64,000 bases of DNA from Candidatus Roizmanbacteria bacterium (GTDB lineage: Bacteria > Patescibacteriota > Microgenomatia > UBA1406 > GWC2-37-13), in the NCBI GenBank assembly GCA_012798265.1, contig JAAZNM010000007.1, positions 1-64,000 on the forward strand. The letters run 5' to 3'. The number at the start of each line of letters is the position of its first letter. Position 1 is the stretch's first letter. This document shows positions 52,040 to 60,485 of this stretch, one piece after another. Below the pieces are notes generated by a model that was not told where the DNA came from, made no database searches, and saw only the letters and a list, made by a program, of their open reading frames with translations. A program made the position numbers and the translations under genes.

Positions 52040-54393
52040 GTCTTGGCAAAAGCCACCTTTGTCACCTCGTCCATATGGGTAACAAAAACAAGCCGAAGGT
52101 CACCAAGGACATGTTCGGGAATATCTTCCAGGTCTTTTTTGTTTTCCTTTGGCATAATGACGGTTCTTATCTGGGCTCGGTGAGCAGCGATCACCTTTTC
52201 TTTGATCCCGCCTATCTCAAGTACCCGTCCCCTTAGGGTAATTTCGCCGGTCATACCAACATCTCTTTTCACCGGTTTTCTAGTTAGAGCCGACAACATG
52301 GCGGTTGCAATAGCCGCCCCGGCCGACGGACCATCCTTCGGGACCGCCCCTTCGGGAACATGGACATGGATATCTATCTTCTGGAAAAAATCTTTTTCCA
52401 ATCCGAACTTGTCCCAACGAGCCCTTATATATGAAAGGGCCGCCTGACAAGATTCTTTCATAACATCACCAAGATGTCCCGTTAATGTCAAACTACCTTT
52501 CCCCGGCATAACTGCCACCTCAATAAAAAGAATATCTCCTCCGGCCTGGGTCCAGGCCAAGCCAGTCGAGATACCGACCGTATCTTTTTCCTCGATCATC
52601 TGAGAGGCAAATTTGTACGGACCGAGATACTTCGGCAGATTTTCTGTACTTACCGTTTTTGTTTTGATTTCTTTTTCTACTATCTGCCGGGCGATTTTCC
52701 GGAAAATCGAGGCTACTTGCCTTTCCAAATCACGTACTCCCGCCTCCCTCGTATAACGTCTGGCTATCGTTCTGATCGCTCTGTCTGATATTTTGGCTTC
52801 CCGATCGGAAAGATTATGGGCCTCCAGCTGTTTTTTGATAAGATGCTCTTTGGCAATGGCATATTTTTCATCTTCGGTATAGCCTGGAAAATGTATCACC
52901 TCCAACCGGTCGAGCAGTGCCTCCGGTATTGTATCAAGAATGTTGGCAGTCGTGATGAAAAAAACGTCGGACAGATCAAAATCAACCTCAAGATAATGAT
53001 CGGAAAAAGCATGGTTCTGCTCAGGATCAAGCGCTTCAAGCAACGCTGCCGAAGGATCTCCGCGATAATCACGGCCTATCTTGTCTATCTCATCAAGCAT
53101 AAATACCGGATTTTTGGTACCGGCCTGTTTTATACCCTGGATAATCCGACCGGGCATAGCACCGACATAGGTTCGTCTATGGCCGCGGATCTCCGCTTCG
53201 TCGCGAATCCCTCCCAAAGAAATCTTTACAAACTTTCGCCCAAGGGCCCGGGCGATCGATCGGCCAAGCGAAGTTTTACCGACGCCGGGCGGACCGACAA
53301 AGCAAAGAATCGTCGGCTGATGCTCTTTTTTATTTTTCTCGCCCTTGATCTTCTGCAACTCCATTACGGCCAAGTACTCCATTATTCTCTCCTTGATTTT
53401 TTTCAATCCGTAATGATCGTCGTCAAGGATCTTCTGTGATTCTTTAAGACTGATTGCCCCGCTTAAGGCGTTTGACCAAGGAATATCAGTCAACCAATCT
53501 AAGTAGGTTTTAATATACGAGGCTTCGGGATTGAACTGAGACATCTGAGCAAGTCTCTTGAGCTCCTTTATCGCTTTTTCTTCGACCTTTTTTGGCATCT
53601 GGGCTTTCTTTATTTTTTCCCGAAATTCGTTCAACTCCTTATCTTCGCTTTTGCCGCCCAGCTCTTCTTCTATCGTCTTCATCTTTTCCCTCAAGAAAGT
53701 CTCTTTCATCCCCTGTTCAAATTTCTGTTGCGTCTTTGACGAGATCTTTTGCTCAATTTCAAGGATTTTCATCTCCTTACCGATGGCGTCGATTTCCTTT
53801 TTCAGTTTTTCTTTCAGGTCGGACTCTTCCAACAACTCTTGTTTTTCTTTAGCCTTAAGATCGATAATCATGGCTATCTGATTAACAAAATCCTCAGGTT
53901 TACCGATATTGAGGATATTGACCAAAAAAGCGAAATCAACCGATTTGCCAAGATTTATGGCCTTTTTGATCTGGGATGAGATATGCCTGACCATCGCCAT
54001 AATCTCTTCGTTGTTGTCGGGGTATTTTTTATCTTCCACCTTTTCGGTTTTTACTTCGAAAAAGGGATCTTCTTGAAGATATTTGGCAACTCTAACTTTT
54101 GACAAACCTTTAACCAAAGCGTTTATCTCACCTTTCTCTCCGATGACTATTTTCTCGATAGAGGCGAGAACTCCTGTCTGATAAAGGTCTTGGGATTTTG
54201 GATCATCCTGATTTGGATTTTTTTGCATCATCAGAACTATTTTTTTGTCATTCTTTGAAGATGCGTTGACGGCGTTAATACTCTTTGGTCTGCCAAAAAC
54301 CAAAACATTTTCGGTGGAAGGGAAAACCAAACCATCCCTGATCGGGATCAAAGGATAACTTGTTTGTTCAAGAGGATTGGATAAAATAGACAT
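52036..54393 (-). CDS. lon: ATP-dependent protease Lon
   Basis: A 785-residue Lon: an N-terminal substrate-binding domain ([23 protein letters not shown]), a coiled-coil region, AAA+ ATPase with Walker [22 protein letters not shown] and [56 protein letters not shown], and a C-terminal protease domain with the Ser-Lys dyad in [21 protein letters not shown] and [15 protein letters not shown]. It degrades misfolded proteins. A CIRCE-like operator and a strong promoter directly precede the ATG, predicting heat-shock control. Confidence 0.97.
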   Translation of the reverse strand: MSILSNPLEQTSYPLIPIRDGLVFPSTENVLVFGRPKSINAVNASSKNDKKIVLMMQKNPNQDDPKSQDLYQTGVLASIEKIVIGEKGEINALVKGLSKVRVAKYLQEDPFFEVKTEKVEDKKYPDNNEEIMAMVRHISSQIKKAINLGKSVDFAFLVNILNIGKPEDFVNQIAMIIDLKAKEKQELLEESDLKEKLKKEIDAIGKEMKILEIEQKISSKTQQKFEQGMKETFLREKMKTIEEELGGKSEDKELNEFREKIKKAQMPKKVEEKAIKELKRLAQMSQFNPEASYIKTYLDWLTDIPWSNALSGAISLKESQKILDDDHYGLKKIKERIMEYLAVMELQKIKGEKNKKEHQPTILCFVGPPGVGKTSLGRSIARALGRKFVKISLGGIRDEAEIRGHRRTYVGAMPGRIIQGIKQAGTKNPVFMLDEIDKIGRDYRGDPSAALLEALDPEQNHAFSDHYLEVDFDLSDVFFITTANILDTIPEALLDRLEVIHFPGYTEDEKYAIAKEHLIKKQLEAHNLSDREAKISDRAIRTIARRYTREAGVRDLERQVASIFRKIARQIVEKEIKTKTVSTENLPKYLGPYKFASQMIEEKDTVGISTGLAWTQAGGDILFIEVAVMPGKGSLTLTGHLGDVMKESCQAALSYIRARWDKFGLEKDFFQKIDIHVHVPEGAVPKDGPSAGAAIATAMLSALTRKPVKRDVGMTGEITLRGRVLEIGGIKEKVIAAHRAQIRTVIMPKENKKDLEDIPEHVLGDLRLVFVTHMDEVTKVAFAKT

Positions 54394-54395
54394 AA

Positions 54396-54422
54396 TTAGC
54401 AGTGTAACAAATTAATTGCTAA
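54396..54422. promoter_or_regulatory. CIRCE-like HrcA operator at lon
   Basis: TTAGCAGTG (54396-54404), 9 nt, AATTGCTAA (54414-54422). Compared with the CIRCE consensus TTAGCACTC-N9-GAGTGCTAA it matches 14 of 18 positions with the exact N9 spacing and intact TTAGCA/TGCTAA ends. It covers the -10 box and starts 2 nt upstream of the lon ATG. Confidence 0.7.
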
Positions 54423-54429
54423 GTGTCAA
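54401..54429 (-). promoter_or_regulatory. lon promoter (leaderless geometry)
   Basis: Minus strand: perfect TTGACA (54424-54429), a 17-nt spacer, TACACT (54401-54406), then 7 nt to the ATG. The -10 lies inside the CIRCE-like repeat. Confidence 0.8.
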
Positions 54430-54436
54430 GCAAATT

Positions 54437-55288
54437 TTATATAAATTCTTTAATCAGTAAGTCAAAACCGGTAAATCTCTTTTTTTCAGTCAAAACCTCA
54501 CCATCAAGTTGGGGAAGTTCACCGGTAAAGTCGGGTCTGTCGACTTCGTAGATGACCCCTAGAGGAAATTTTTCTTCGTTTAGTTCCGAAGCCTTTTCCA
54601 ATGCCTGCCGATAGTCATCCCTTTTATAGTCATTGTCCAGTTTGTACGTATGTTCCTTATAATATCCGTAGGTGTTTATTTTATTGAAGCTTATGCAGGG
54701 TTGGAGGACATTCACCAAAGAAAAACCTTTGTGTCTGACGGCCTTTTTGATTATATCGATTAGCTGAGGCGTATCTCCGGCAAAAGCCTGGGAAACAAAT
54801 GTCGCCCCCTGAGTCAGGGCTAAAGCCAGGGGATTAACCGGATTTTCAATGATTCCGTTCGGAGTCGATTTTGAAACATAGCCTTTTTTGGCGGTAGGAG
54901 CCGCCTGACCGGTAGTCAGACCGTAAACGCAGTTATCGTGGATGATAACCGTCAGATCGTGATTTCCGCGACAGGCATGGAGAAAATGGTTTCCGCCTTC
55001 TCCATAACTGTCGCCGTCTCCCGAAAGTACCAGAACCGGCATCTTATGGTTGGCGATTTTTATGCCTATAGCTGCTGGGATAGCCCGTCCATGAAGAGCG
55101 TGAAAACCGTAGCAGTTCAAAAAATCATTGGCATTACCCGAACAACCTATTCCAAAAACCGCCGTCACCGACGAAGGATCAAAACCCAGCTGAACCAAGG
55201 CCGTCTTTACCGCCACGCCTATAGCCCAGTTACCGCAACCCGGACACCAGGTCGGCTGATAACCGGAAAAATCATTTATTGTTGACAT
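54437..55288 (-). CDS. 2-oxoacid:ferredoxin oxidoreductase, beta subunit
   Basis: A 283-residue thiamine-diphosphate subunit of a KorB/PorB-type enzyme that oxidatively decarboxylates a 2-oxoacid to an acyl-CoA and reduces ferredoxin. It has QPTWCPGCGNWAIG and FGIGCSGNAN (Cys ligands), the TPP motif LVLSGDGDSYGEGGNHFLHACRGNHDLTVIIHDNCVYGLTTGQ, and a late Cys in NVLQPCISFNKINTYGYYKEH. Pyruvate and 2-oxoglutarate cannot be told apart. It overlaps the alpha gene by 17 nt. Confidence 0.93.
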   Translation of the reverse strand: MSTINDFSGYQPTWCPGCGNWAIGVAVKTALVQLGFDPSSVTAVFGIGCSGNANDFLNCYGFHALHGRAIPAAIGIKIANHKMPVLVLSGDGDSYGEGGNHFLHACRGNHDLTVIIHDNCVYGLTTGQAAPTAKKGYVSKSTPNGIIENPVNPLALALTQGATFVSQAFAGDTPQLIDIIKKAVRHKGFSLVNVLQPCISFNKINTYGYYKEHTYKLDNDYKRDDYRQALEKASELNEEKFPLGVIYEVDRPDFTGELPQLDGEVLTEKKRFTGFDLLIKEFI

Positions 55289-56993
55289 AGTCTACAATTT
55301 CCTCCGGCCAAAAAAATCGGCCATCGTATTTTAACAACTTTTCCCTTATCTCTATTCCCGTCTCCTGCCTCAACAGTTTACCCAACTGTCCTTGACTGTT
55401 ATTTTCAACAAGAATATATCTTTTTTCCTTTGAAAAAAAAGGCTTTATCCTGTTCTCGTCAAGGGGATAAAGATGGGTGAAATGAATAAGGGCTGTTTTT
55501 TTACCAAAACTGGCTAAAGCTTCCATGGCCGCCAAAACCGATCCTTTAACCGATCCCCATGTAACAAATACCGTTTCCGAATCAATATCCCCGTATATCC
55601 GGGGCGGTCTAAAATCGTTTTTTATGTAAGCTTCGGCTTTTTTTTGTCTTTTGTCAACTTGTTGTTTCCTTGTTGACGACTCCTCGGTCGTATGACCGTC
55701 CTCCAAATGCTCATAAGAATTGGCTTGGTAGTAAAATCCTTTCGTTCCGACTGGCAACCGTGCCGAGATACCGTCATCGGCAAGACGATATCTGAGGTAT
55801 CTTTCTCCGTTTGTTTTCGCCAAAGATTTCCCCCGATTAACGGAGTATTCTTTGACCAGTCTGTCTACGGTTGTTTTGGAAAGGGTCCGGTGGGATTCTG
55901 ACAAAAGCATGTCTGAAAGTACAAATACTGGCGTCTGGTAAATGTCGGCAAGATTGTATGCCTGTAGGGTAAGATCGAGCATTTCTTCAACGTCTCCGGC
56001 TGACAGAACTATTTTGGGAAATTCACCATGGCCGGAATGAACGGTAAACAAAAGATCGCCTTGTTCTGTCCAGGTCGGCATACCGGTAGCCGGACCGGGA
56101 CGTTGGGCGATAAAAACGACCAGGGGGGTTTCGGTAATCCCGGATAAGGAAATACCTTCGGTCATCAGGGCGAATCCTCCACCCGATGTCGCTACCGCAC
56201 TCCTTGCTCCGGCAAAAGAGGCGCCTATGGCGGTATTTATGACCGATATCTCGTCTTCGGCATGACGGACAACCATACCGGTTTTGTTTTGCCAACCGGC
56301 CAAAACTGTCAAAACCGATGACGCCGGAGTCATCGGATAGGCGACAAAAACACGGCAATCGGCCATAACGCTACCCAAACTAAAACTTTCGTTGCCGGTA
56401 ATAACCAGCTGCTCGTCTTTTGAAGTAACTCCCTGTAAAGAATGTTTTACCGACGATCGATAGTTCTTAACTACGTAATCGTAACCGGCTTTGGCAAACT
56501 TTTGATTGAGTTCGATGACCGTTTTACCCTTGTCTAAAAACTGATCTTCAAGTACCTTCATCAATACCCCTTCCTGACCGCCCAAAGCGGCAACTGAAGC
56601 CCCCAAAGCCACTGTATTTGCCATTATTGCCTGACCGGCCAATTCGTTAATAATCTTTTTAAAAGGCACCGGTATTTTTTTTCCTTCATCGCCGGCGTTG
56701 ACATCATCAGGATCGAAGATAACCAAAGACTCCTTATGGAGTCTTGTTTTATGGAGGTCATAGGTCTCTTTATTCAAGCAAATCAGGCAATCTACCTTTT
56801 TTTTTGTCGAAGATACCTCTCCTTCGGAAAAAACAACTTCGTAAGTGTTGTGACCACCCCGGATAAGCGAAGGATATTGGGTGCAATCGAAAAGACGATA
56901 GCCCGAACGACTGGCTATCTTTGAAAAAGCCAAGCCGGTCGTCATTATCCCATATCCTGCTTCACCGCCTATCTTCCAAAGGGTTTTTTCCAT
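55272..56993 (-). CDS. 2-oxoacid:ferredoxin oxidoreductase, fused gamma-alpha subunit
   Basis: A 573-residue protein. Residues 1-180 are a gamma-type domain (WKIGGEAGYGIMTTGLAFSKIASRSGYRLFDCTQYPSLIRGGHNTYEV), and the rest is the pyrimidine-binding alpha part: SLGSVMADCRVFVAYPMTPASSVLTVLAGW, VVRHAEDEISVINTAIGASFAGARSAVATSGGGFALMTEGISL, and TPVFVLSDMLLSESH. Such gamma-alpha fusions are common in KorA-type enzymes. It pairs with the beta subunit downstream and with the ferredoxin gene 15 nt upstream. Confidence 0.93.
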   Translation of the reverse strand: MEKTLWKIGGEAGYGIMTTGLAFSKIASRSGYRLFDCTQYPSLIRGGHNTYEVVFSEGEVSSTKKKVDCLICLNKETYDLHKTRLHKESLVIFDPDDVNAGDEGKKIPVPFKKIINELAGQAIMANTVALGASVAALGGQEGVLMKVLEDQFLDKGKTVIELNQKFAKAGYDYVVKNYRSSVKHSLQGVTSKDEQLVITGNESFSLGSVMADCRVFVAYPMTPASSVLTVLAGWQNKTGMVVRHAEDEISVINTAIGASFAGARSAVATSGGGFALMTEGISLSGITETPLVVFIAQRPGPATGMPTWTEQGDLLFTVHSGHGEFPKIVLSAGDVEEMLDLTLQAYNLADIYQTPVFVLSDMLLSESHRTLSKTTVDRLVKEYSVNRGKSLAKTNGERYLRYRLADDGISARLPVGTKGFYYQANSYEHLEDGHTTEESSTRKQQVDKRQKKAEAYIKNDFRPPRIYGDIDSETVFVTWGSVKGSVLAAMEALASFGKKTALIHFTHLYPLDENRIKPFFSKEKRYILVENNSQGQLGKLLRQETGIEIREKLLKYDGRFFWPEEIVDYVNNK

Positions 56994-57008
56994 CTGGTAA
57001 ATAATGTA

Positions 57009-57284
57009 TTATTTGGGAAATATCCTATTACCCTTGTCGTCTTCTATAATAATGGCGGCGACCGGACAGGATTTAGCCGCATCAATAATGGTCTGGTCAA
57101 GATCCTGTTCCGTCGTGTTCATGATGACCGCTTTAGACTCACCATCCAACTGGAAGGTATTGGGAGCGACAGCGACACAGGTTGCGGCTCCGATACAAAG
57201 GTTGCGATCGACAATAACTTTTAAGTTGCGGACCGATACCGGTCCGGAAGGATTTTTTAGGTCTTTCAAATTATTATTGTCCAT
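57009..57284 (-). CDS. Ferredoxin with probable [3Fe-4S] site
   Basis: A 91-residue small ferredoxin. The cluster ligands are Cys30, Cys36 and Cys73 in CIGAATC and KSCPVAAI. The second Cys of the usual CxxCxxC is Ala33, which is the pattern of [3Fe-4S] ferredoxins such as those of actinobacterial P450 systems. The acidic stretch EQDLDQTIIDAA is typical for partner docking. It lies between iscU and the oxidoreductase genes and is the likely electron acceptor, though a 3Fe cluster would have an unusual potential for that role. Confidence 0.88.
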   Translation of the reverse strand: MDNNNLKDLKNPSGPVSVRNLKVIVDRNLCIGAATCVAVAPNTFQLDGESKAVIMNTTEQDLDQTIIDAAKSCPVAAIIIEDDKGNRIFPK

Positions 57285-57318
57285 AAATATTGGAATTACT
57301 AATTAATAATATGATAAC

Positions 57319-57816
57319 TTATTTTCCCTTTACTTGCATCCATTTTTTGTATCTTTCGTTTATTTCCTTTTTTTCCCGTTCAATTCTTTCGTGTTTTTTT
57401 GCCAGGATCTCCGGAACCGGTCTTTTACGGGAGACAAGATACTGGAATATGGCTTCCCCCAAAGCGTCAACCGCCAGAAGCGAACAATGAATTTTAATTG
57501 GCGGCAAACCGGCCAAAAAATCGACTATGTCTTTTTTACTTATCCGTAAGGCCTCATCAATCGTTTTCCCCTTGACCAGATCGGTGATAGCACTGCTTGT
57601 TGCAATTGCGGCCGCGCAACCGTAAGTTTTGAACTTAACCTCCTTAATGACCTCTTTACCCTTGTTTTTCTTTACGACCAGATATAAGGACATGACGTCG
57701 CCACAGACGATATTGCCGGCCGAACCGATACCGTCGGCATTCTTTATCTCTCCGTAGTTATGGGGGTTGCGAAAGTGCTCCAGGGTTTTATCGCTATAAA
57801 AAGTGTTTCCGGTCAT
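57319..57816 (-). CDS. iscU: IscU/SufU-like Fe-S scaffold protein
   Basis: A 165-residue NifU_N-domain scaffold that receives sulfur from the desulfurase. The three Cys ligands are in AGNIVCGDVMSLY (with the conserved Asp), FKTYGCAAAIATSSAITDLVKG and KIHCSLLAVDALGEAI. After the core there is a basic coiled tail of about 35 residues (AKKHERIEREKKEINERYKKWMQVKGK) which is not part of the family core. It is ATGA-coupled to the cysteine desulfurase gene. Confidence 0.93.
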   Translation of the reverse strand: MTGNTFYSDKTLEHFRNPHNYGEIKNADGIGSAGNIVCGDVMSLYLVVKKNKGKEVIKEVKFKTYGCAAAIATSSAITDLVKGKTIDEALRISKKDIVDFLAGLPPIKIHCSLLAVDALGEAIFQYLVSRKRPVPEILAKKHERIEREKKEINERYKKWMQVKGK

Positions 57817-58973
57817 ATTTTAAAAGGTGATATCTGCCTTAGTCTGTCGACTATCTTAGGCAAAATTTTAATAAAATAATCCAGATCGCTTTTTTTTGTG
57901 AATCGTCCCAGACTTATCCTTAGTGAACCATGGGCTTCCTCAGGCTTTAAACCAATGGCCATTAAAACATGGCTCGGCATCAAAGTATTTGACGAACAAG
58001 CCGATCCCGTCGATACCAAAATATTATGGAGATCCAGCTCGATCATCAAAGATTCTCCTTCAACCGAGGCAAAAGAGATGTTTATGTTATTGTTCAGTCT
58101 TTTTTTTGGATGTCCGTTTAGATGGGTGCCTTTGATGTTTTTCAAAATGGCGTTTATCAAATAATCCCTGAGGCGGGTTAATCTTTTATCTTCCTCCTTC
58201 CCTTCTTTTTTGAGTATCTCAACCGCCTTGGCAAAACCGACCACCGCCGGCAGATTGACGGTCGACGACCTCAACCTGTTTTCATGACCGCCGCCATGAA
58301 GAATCGGTTCTATGGCGGTTCCCGATCTGACGAAAAGCAAAGCCGCTCCTTTGGGACCGTATATCTTGTGGGACGACGCCGTCAACAGATCGATGAAATC
58401 TCGTCTTACGTCGATGGAGATCTTCCCAAAACTCTGACTGGCGTCGGTATGGAAATAGATCTTCCTTTCGCGGCAAAGCCTGCCGATACTTGCGATATCT
58501 TGAACTGTACCGATCTCGTTATTCCCGTGGATGATCGAAACAAGCGCCGTCTGCGGAGTCATGGCTTTTTCCAGATCTTCCAAACTGACTAATCCGTAAC
58601 GGTCAACCGGCAGAAAAGTGATCTTAAAACCTTGTTTTTGTAACCAACGGCTACTTTCAAGAATACAGTCATGTTCTATCTCGCTGACGATCAAATGATT
58701 TTTTTTCGTCCGGTTGGCAAAGGCTATTCCTTTTAGAACCAGATTATTGCTCTCTGTTGCCGAACCGGTAAAGTAAATTTCCTTTTTTTCGGCGTTGATA
58801 AAATCGGCTATCTCCTGGCGGCTCCTGTCCAAAATTATGGCCGCCTCTCTTCCGAGATTATGACCGGAGGCGGTATTGCCGAACCTCAACGAAAAATAAG
58901 GAAACATCGACTTTAGTACCCGAGGATCAACCGGGGTAGTGGCCGCGTAGTCCAGATAGATGTTTTTTTTCAT
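57813..58973 (-). CDS. iscS: Cysteine desulfurase (NifS/IscS family)
   Basis: A 386-residue class V aminotransferase-fold PLP enzyme. Motifs are IYLDYAATTPVDPRVL, FTGSATESNNLVLKG, HLIVSEIEHDCILESSRWL, the PLP lysine in LLTASSHKIYGPKGAALLFV, and the catalytic Cys loop VSTGSACSSNTLMPSHVLMAIG. It supplies sulfur to IscU and possibly to tRNA thiolation. It lies 12 nt downstream of the Rrf2 regulator. Confidence 0.95.
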   Translation of the reverse strand: MKKNIYLDYAATTPVDPRVLKSMFPYFSLRFGNTASGHNLGREAAIILDRSRQEIADFINAEKKEIYFTGSATESNNLVLKGIAFANRTKKNHLIVSEIEHDCILESSRWLQKQGFKITFLPVDRYGLVSLEDLEKAMTPQTALVSIIHGNNEIGTVQDIASIGRLCRERKIYFHTDASQSFGKISIDVRRDFIDLLTASSHKIYGPKGAALLFVRSGTAIEPILHGGGHENRLRSSTVNLPAVVGFAKAVEILKKEGKEEDKRLTRLRDYLINAILKNIKGTHLNGHPKKRLNNNINISFASVEGESLMIELDLHNILVSTGSACSSNTLMPSHVLMAIGLKPEEAHGSLRISLGRFTKKSDLDYFIKILPKIVDRLRQISPFKI

Positions 58974-58985
58974 AGCAATTGATTG

Positions 58986-59384
58986 TTAACTGAATAATTC
59001 GCCCAACCTGATCTTTTTTAACTGGGTGGTGACCAATCCCGTCAGCTTTTTTTCGAGAAATGACCGATGCTGGCAGATATGCTGATAATGGCAACTATCG
59101 TGCTGTTCGTGGCAGCCGCAAACGGCCATGTCTCCCTCAAAAATCCGCAGATAATCGTAGAGGGAAACGTTATGCCAGTTACCAGCCAGTTTGTAGCCGC
59201 CTTCCTTGCCCTCTTTACTAAGCAGAATTTTGTTTTTGGCTAAAGCGGCGGCGATTTTGGCCAGGAAACGGTGGGGAAGTTTTGTCTTATCAACCAAAAC
59301 ACCCAAAGAAACAAAGTCAGTTCCGGATCCAAGAAGAGATATTAATAACATTCCGTAATCCGACTGTTTGTTGATTGTTAACAT
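58986..59384 (-). CDS. Rrf2-family regulator (IscR-like)
   Basis: A 132-residue winged-helix regulator. The N-terminus MLTINKQSDYGMLLISLLG and LPHRFLAKIAAALAKNKILLSKEGKEGGYKLA are Rrf2 signatures. The Cys/His-rich loop CGCHEQHDSCHYQHICQH (Cys at 90s-100s) is placed like the cluster-binding loop of IscR, so it may sense Fe-S status. It heads the Fe-S operon and is a likely autoregulator. The ATG at 59384 is preferred; a TTG at 59429 coincides with the -35 box and adds a non-family extension. Confidence 0.9.
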   Translation of the reverse strand: MLTINKQSDYGMLLISLLGSGTDFVSLGVLVDKTKLPHRFLAKIAAALAKNKILLSKEGKEGGYKLAGNWHNVSLYDYLRIFEGDMAVCGCHEQHDSCHYQHICQHRSFLEKKLTGLVTTQLKKIRLGELFS

Positions 59385-59400
59385 ATACTTATTTGGTAAT

Positions 59401-59429
59401 AGTTTAAAATAAAAAAAATCCTCTGTCAA
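59401..59429 (-). promoter_or_regulatory. Promoter of the Rrf2-Fe-S operon
   Basis: Minus strand: TTGACA (59424-59429, overlapping the tsaD stop), a 17-nt spacer and TAAACT (59401-59406). The predicted leader before the ATG at 59384 is about 9 nt. Confidence 0.65.
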
Positions 59430-60457
59430 CCCAATGTTAATCGGGGTATCCGATCAAGTTTTTCGACTTCTTTTACAAAAATATTCTGCTTTGCCTTAAA
59501 AAAACCAACCACGCCGATCATAGCGGCGTTATCACCTGTCAAATAAGGATACGGAGGAAACAGTATTTCTCCGCCAATCTTTTCCGCAAGCTCCCTTAAT
59601 TTTTTTCTCAAATAAAGATTGGCGATCACTCCACCTCCGGAGAGCAGACGTTTGATGCCGGTTCTTTTAACGGCTTTTTCCGTTTTGTTTAAAAGGCTAT
59701 CAAAAACCGCCGCCTGAAAAGAACTGGCCAGATAGTTAATATTCTTGCTTTTGTCATCCTCAGTGGTTTTTTTAAGATGGTAGTAAAAAGCGGTTTTTAG
59801 ACCGGAAAAAGAAAAATTCATACCGGTAGATCTTATCATCGGCCTGGGAAAACGGTACCTGTCTGCATGTCCAGCGTACTCAGACAGTTTTTCAATCACG
59901 GGCCCTCCCGGGTAACCCAAACCCAGCAATTTTGCCGCTTTATCGAGTGCCTCGCCAGCGGCATCATCTATAGTCTCACCGACCACCTCATATTTTAGAT
60001 GACCTTTGACGACCACCAGTTCCGTATGACCGCCCGAAACAATTAGGGACAGGTATGGATATTCTATCTTTATCTTCGGATTGCCTTTTGAGTTTTGGAC
60101 GAAAGGAGAGTATATGTGGCCTTCCAAGTGGTTTACGGCTATAAGTTGTTTTTTATATTTTTTAGCCAGAGATCTGGCTTTTTTTATTCCGACCTCGAGA
60201 GCAACTGCCAAACCCGGACCATAGGTAACGGCAACGGCATCGATGTTTGAAAACGATCCGCCAAATTTTGTTAAACACTCCTCGATCACCATGTCGATTT
60301 TTTCCTCATGAGCTCTTTTGGCCAACGATGGCACCACTCCGCCCCATTTTTTATGGATCAAAATCTGGGAATAGATTACGTTTGACATAACCTGCTGGCC
60401 GCTGGTGATCGCCGCGCACGTTTCGTCACAAGATGTATCAATCGCCAAGATATTCAT
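59426..60457 (-). CDS. tsaD: TsaD, tRNA t6A37 threonylcarbamoyltransferase subunit
   Basis: A 343-residue Kae1/Qri7/TsaD ASKHA-fold protein, which transfers threonylcarbamoyl to A37 of ANN-decoding tRNAs. It starts MNILAIDTSCDETCAAI, has VVPSLAKRAHEEKIDMVIEE (metal His), VTYGPGLAVALEVGIKKARSLAKKY, HLEGHIYSPF (metal His), YLSLIVSGGHTELVVVKGH, EVVGETIDDAAGEALDKAAKLLGLGYPGG and GGVIANLYLRKKL. It is 28 nt downstream of the TsaC-TsaE fusion on the same strand. TsaB was not found in the window. Confidence 0.96.
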   Translation of the reverse strand: MNILAIDTSCDETCAAITSGQQVMSNVIYSQILIHKKWGGVVPSLAKRAHEEKIDMVIEECLTKFGGSFSNIDAVAVTYGPGLAVALEVGIKKARSLAKKYKKQLIAVNHLEGHIYSPFVQNSKGNPKIKIEYPYLSLIVSGGHTELVVVKGHLKYEVVGETIDDAAGEALDKAAKLLGLGYPGGPVIEKLSEYAGHADRYRFPRPMIRSTGMNFSFSGLKTAFYYHLKKTTEDDKSKNINYLASSFQAAVFDSLLNKTEKAVKRTGIKRLLSGGGVIANLYLRKKLRELAEKIGGEILFPPYPYLTGDNAAMIGVVGFFKAKQNIFVKEVEKLDRIPRLTLG

Positions 60458-60485
60458 TTTATAATTAAGATCATTGTTGGTAATT

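Noticed and set aside
52816-53439. A 207-codon open frame antisense to lon
   Set aside because: It is a shadow of the lon coding sequence, with no promoter, no recognisable protein features and a composition dictated by the opposite strand.
59385-59429. TTG start for the Rrf2 regulator giving 15 extra residues
   Set aside because: The TTG is the first triplet of the TTGACA -35 box, and the extension is not seen in the family start MLTINKQSDYGM.
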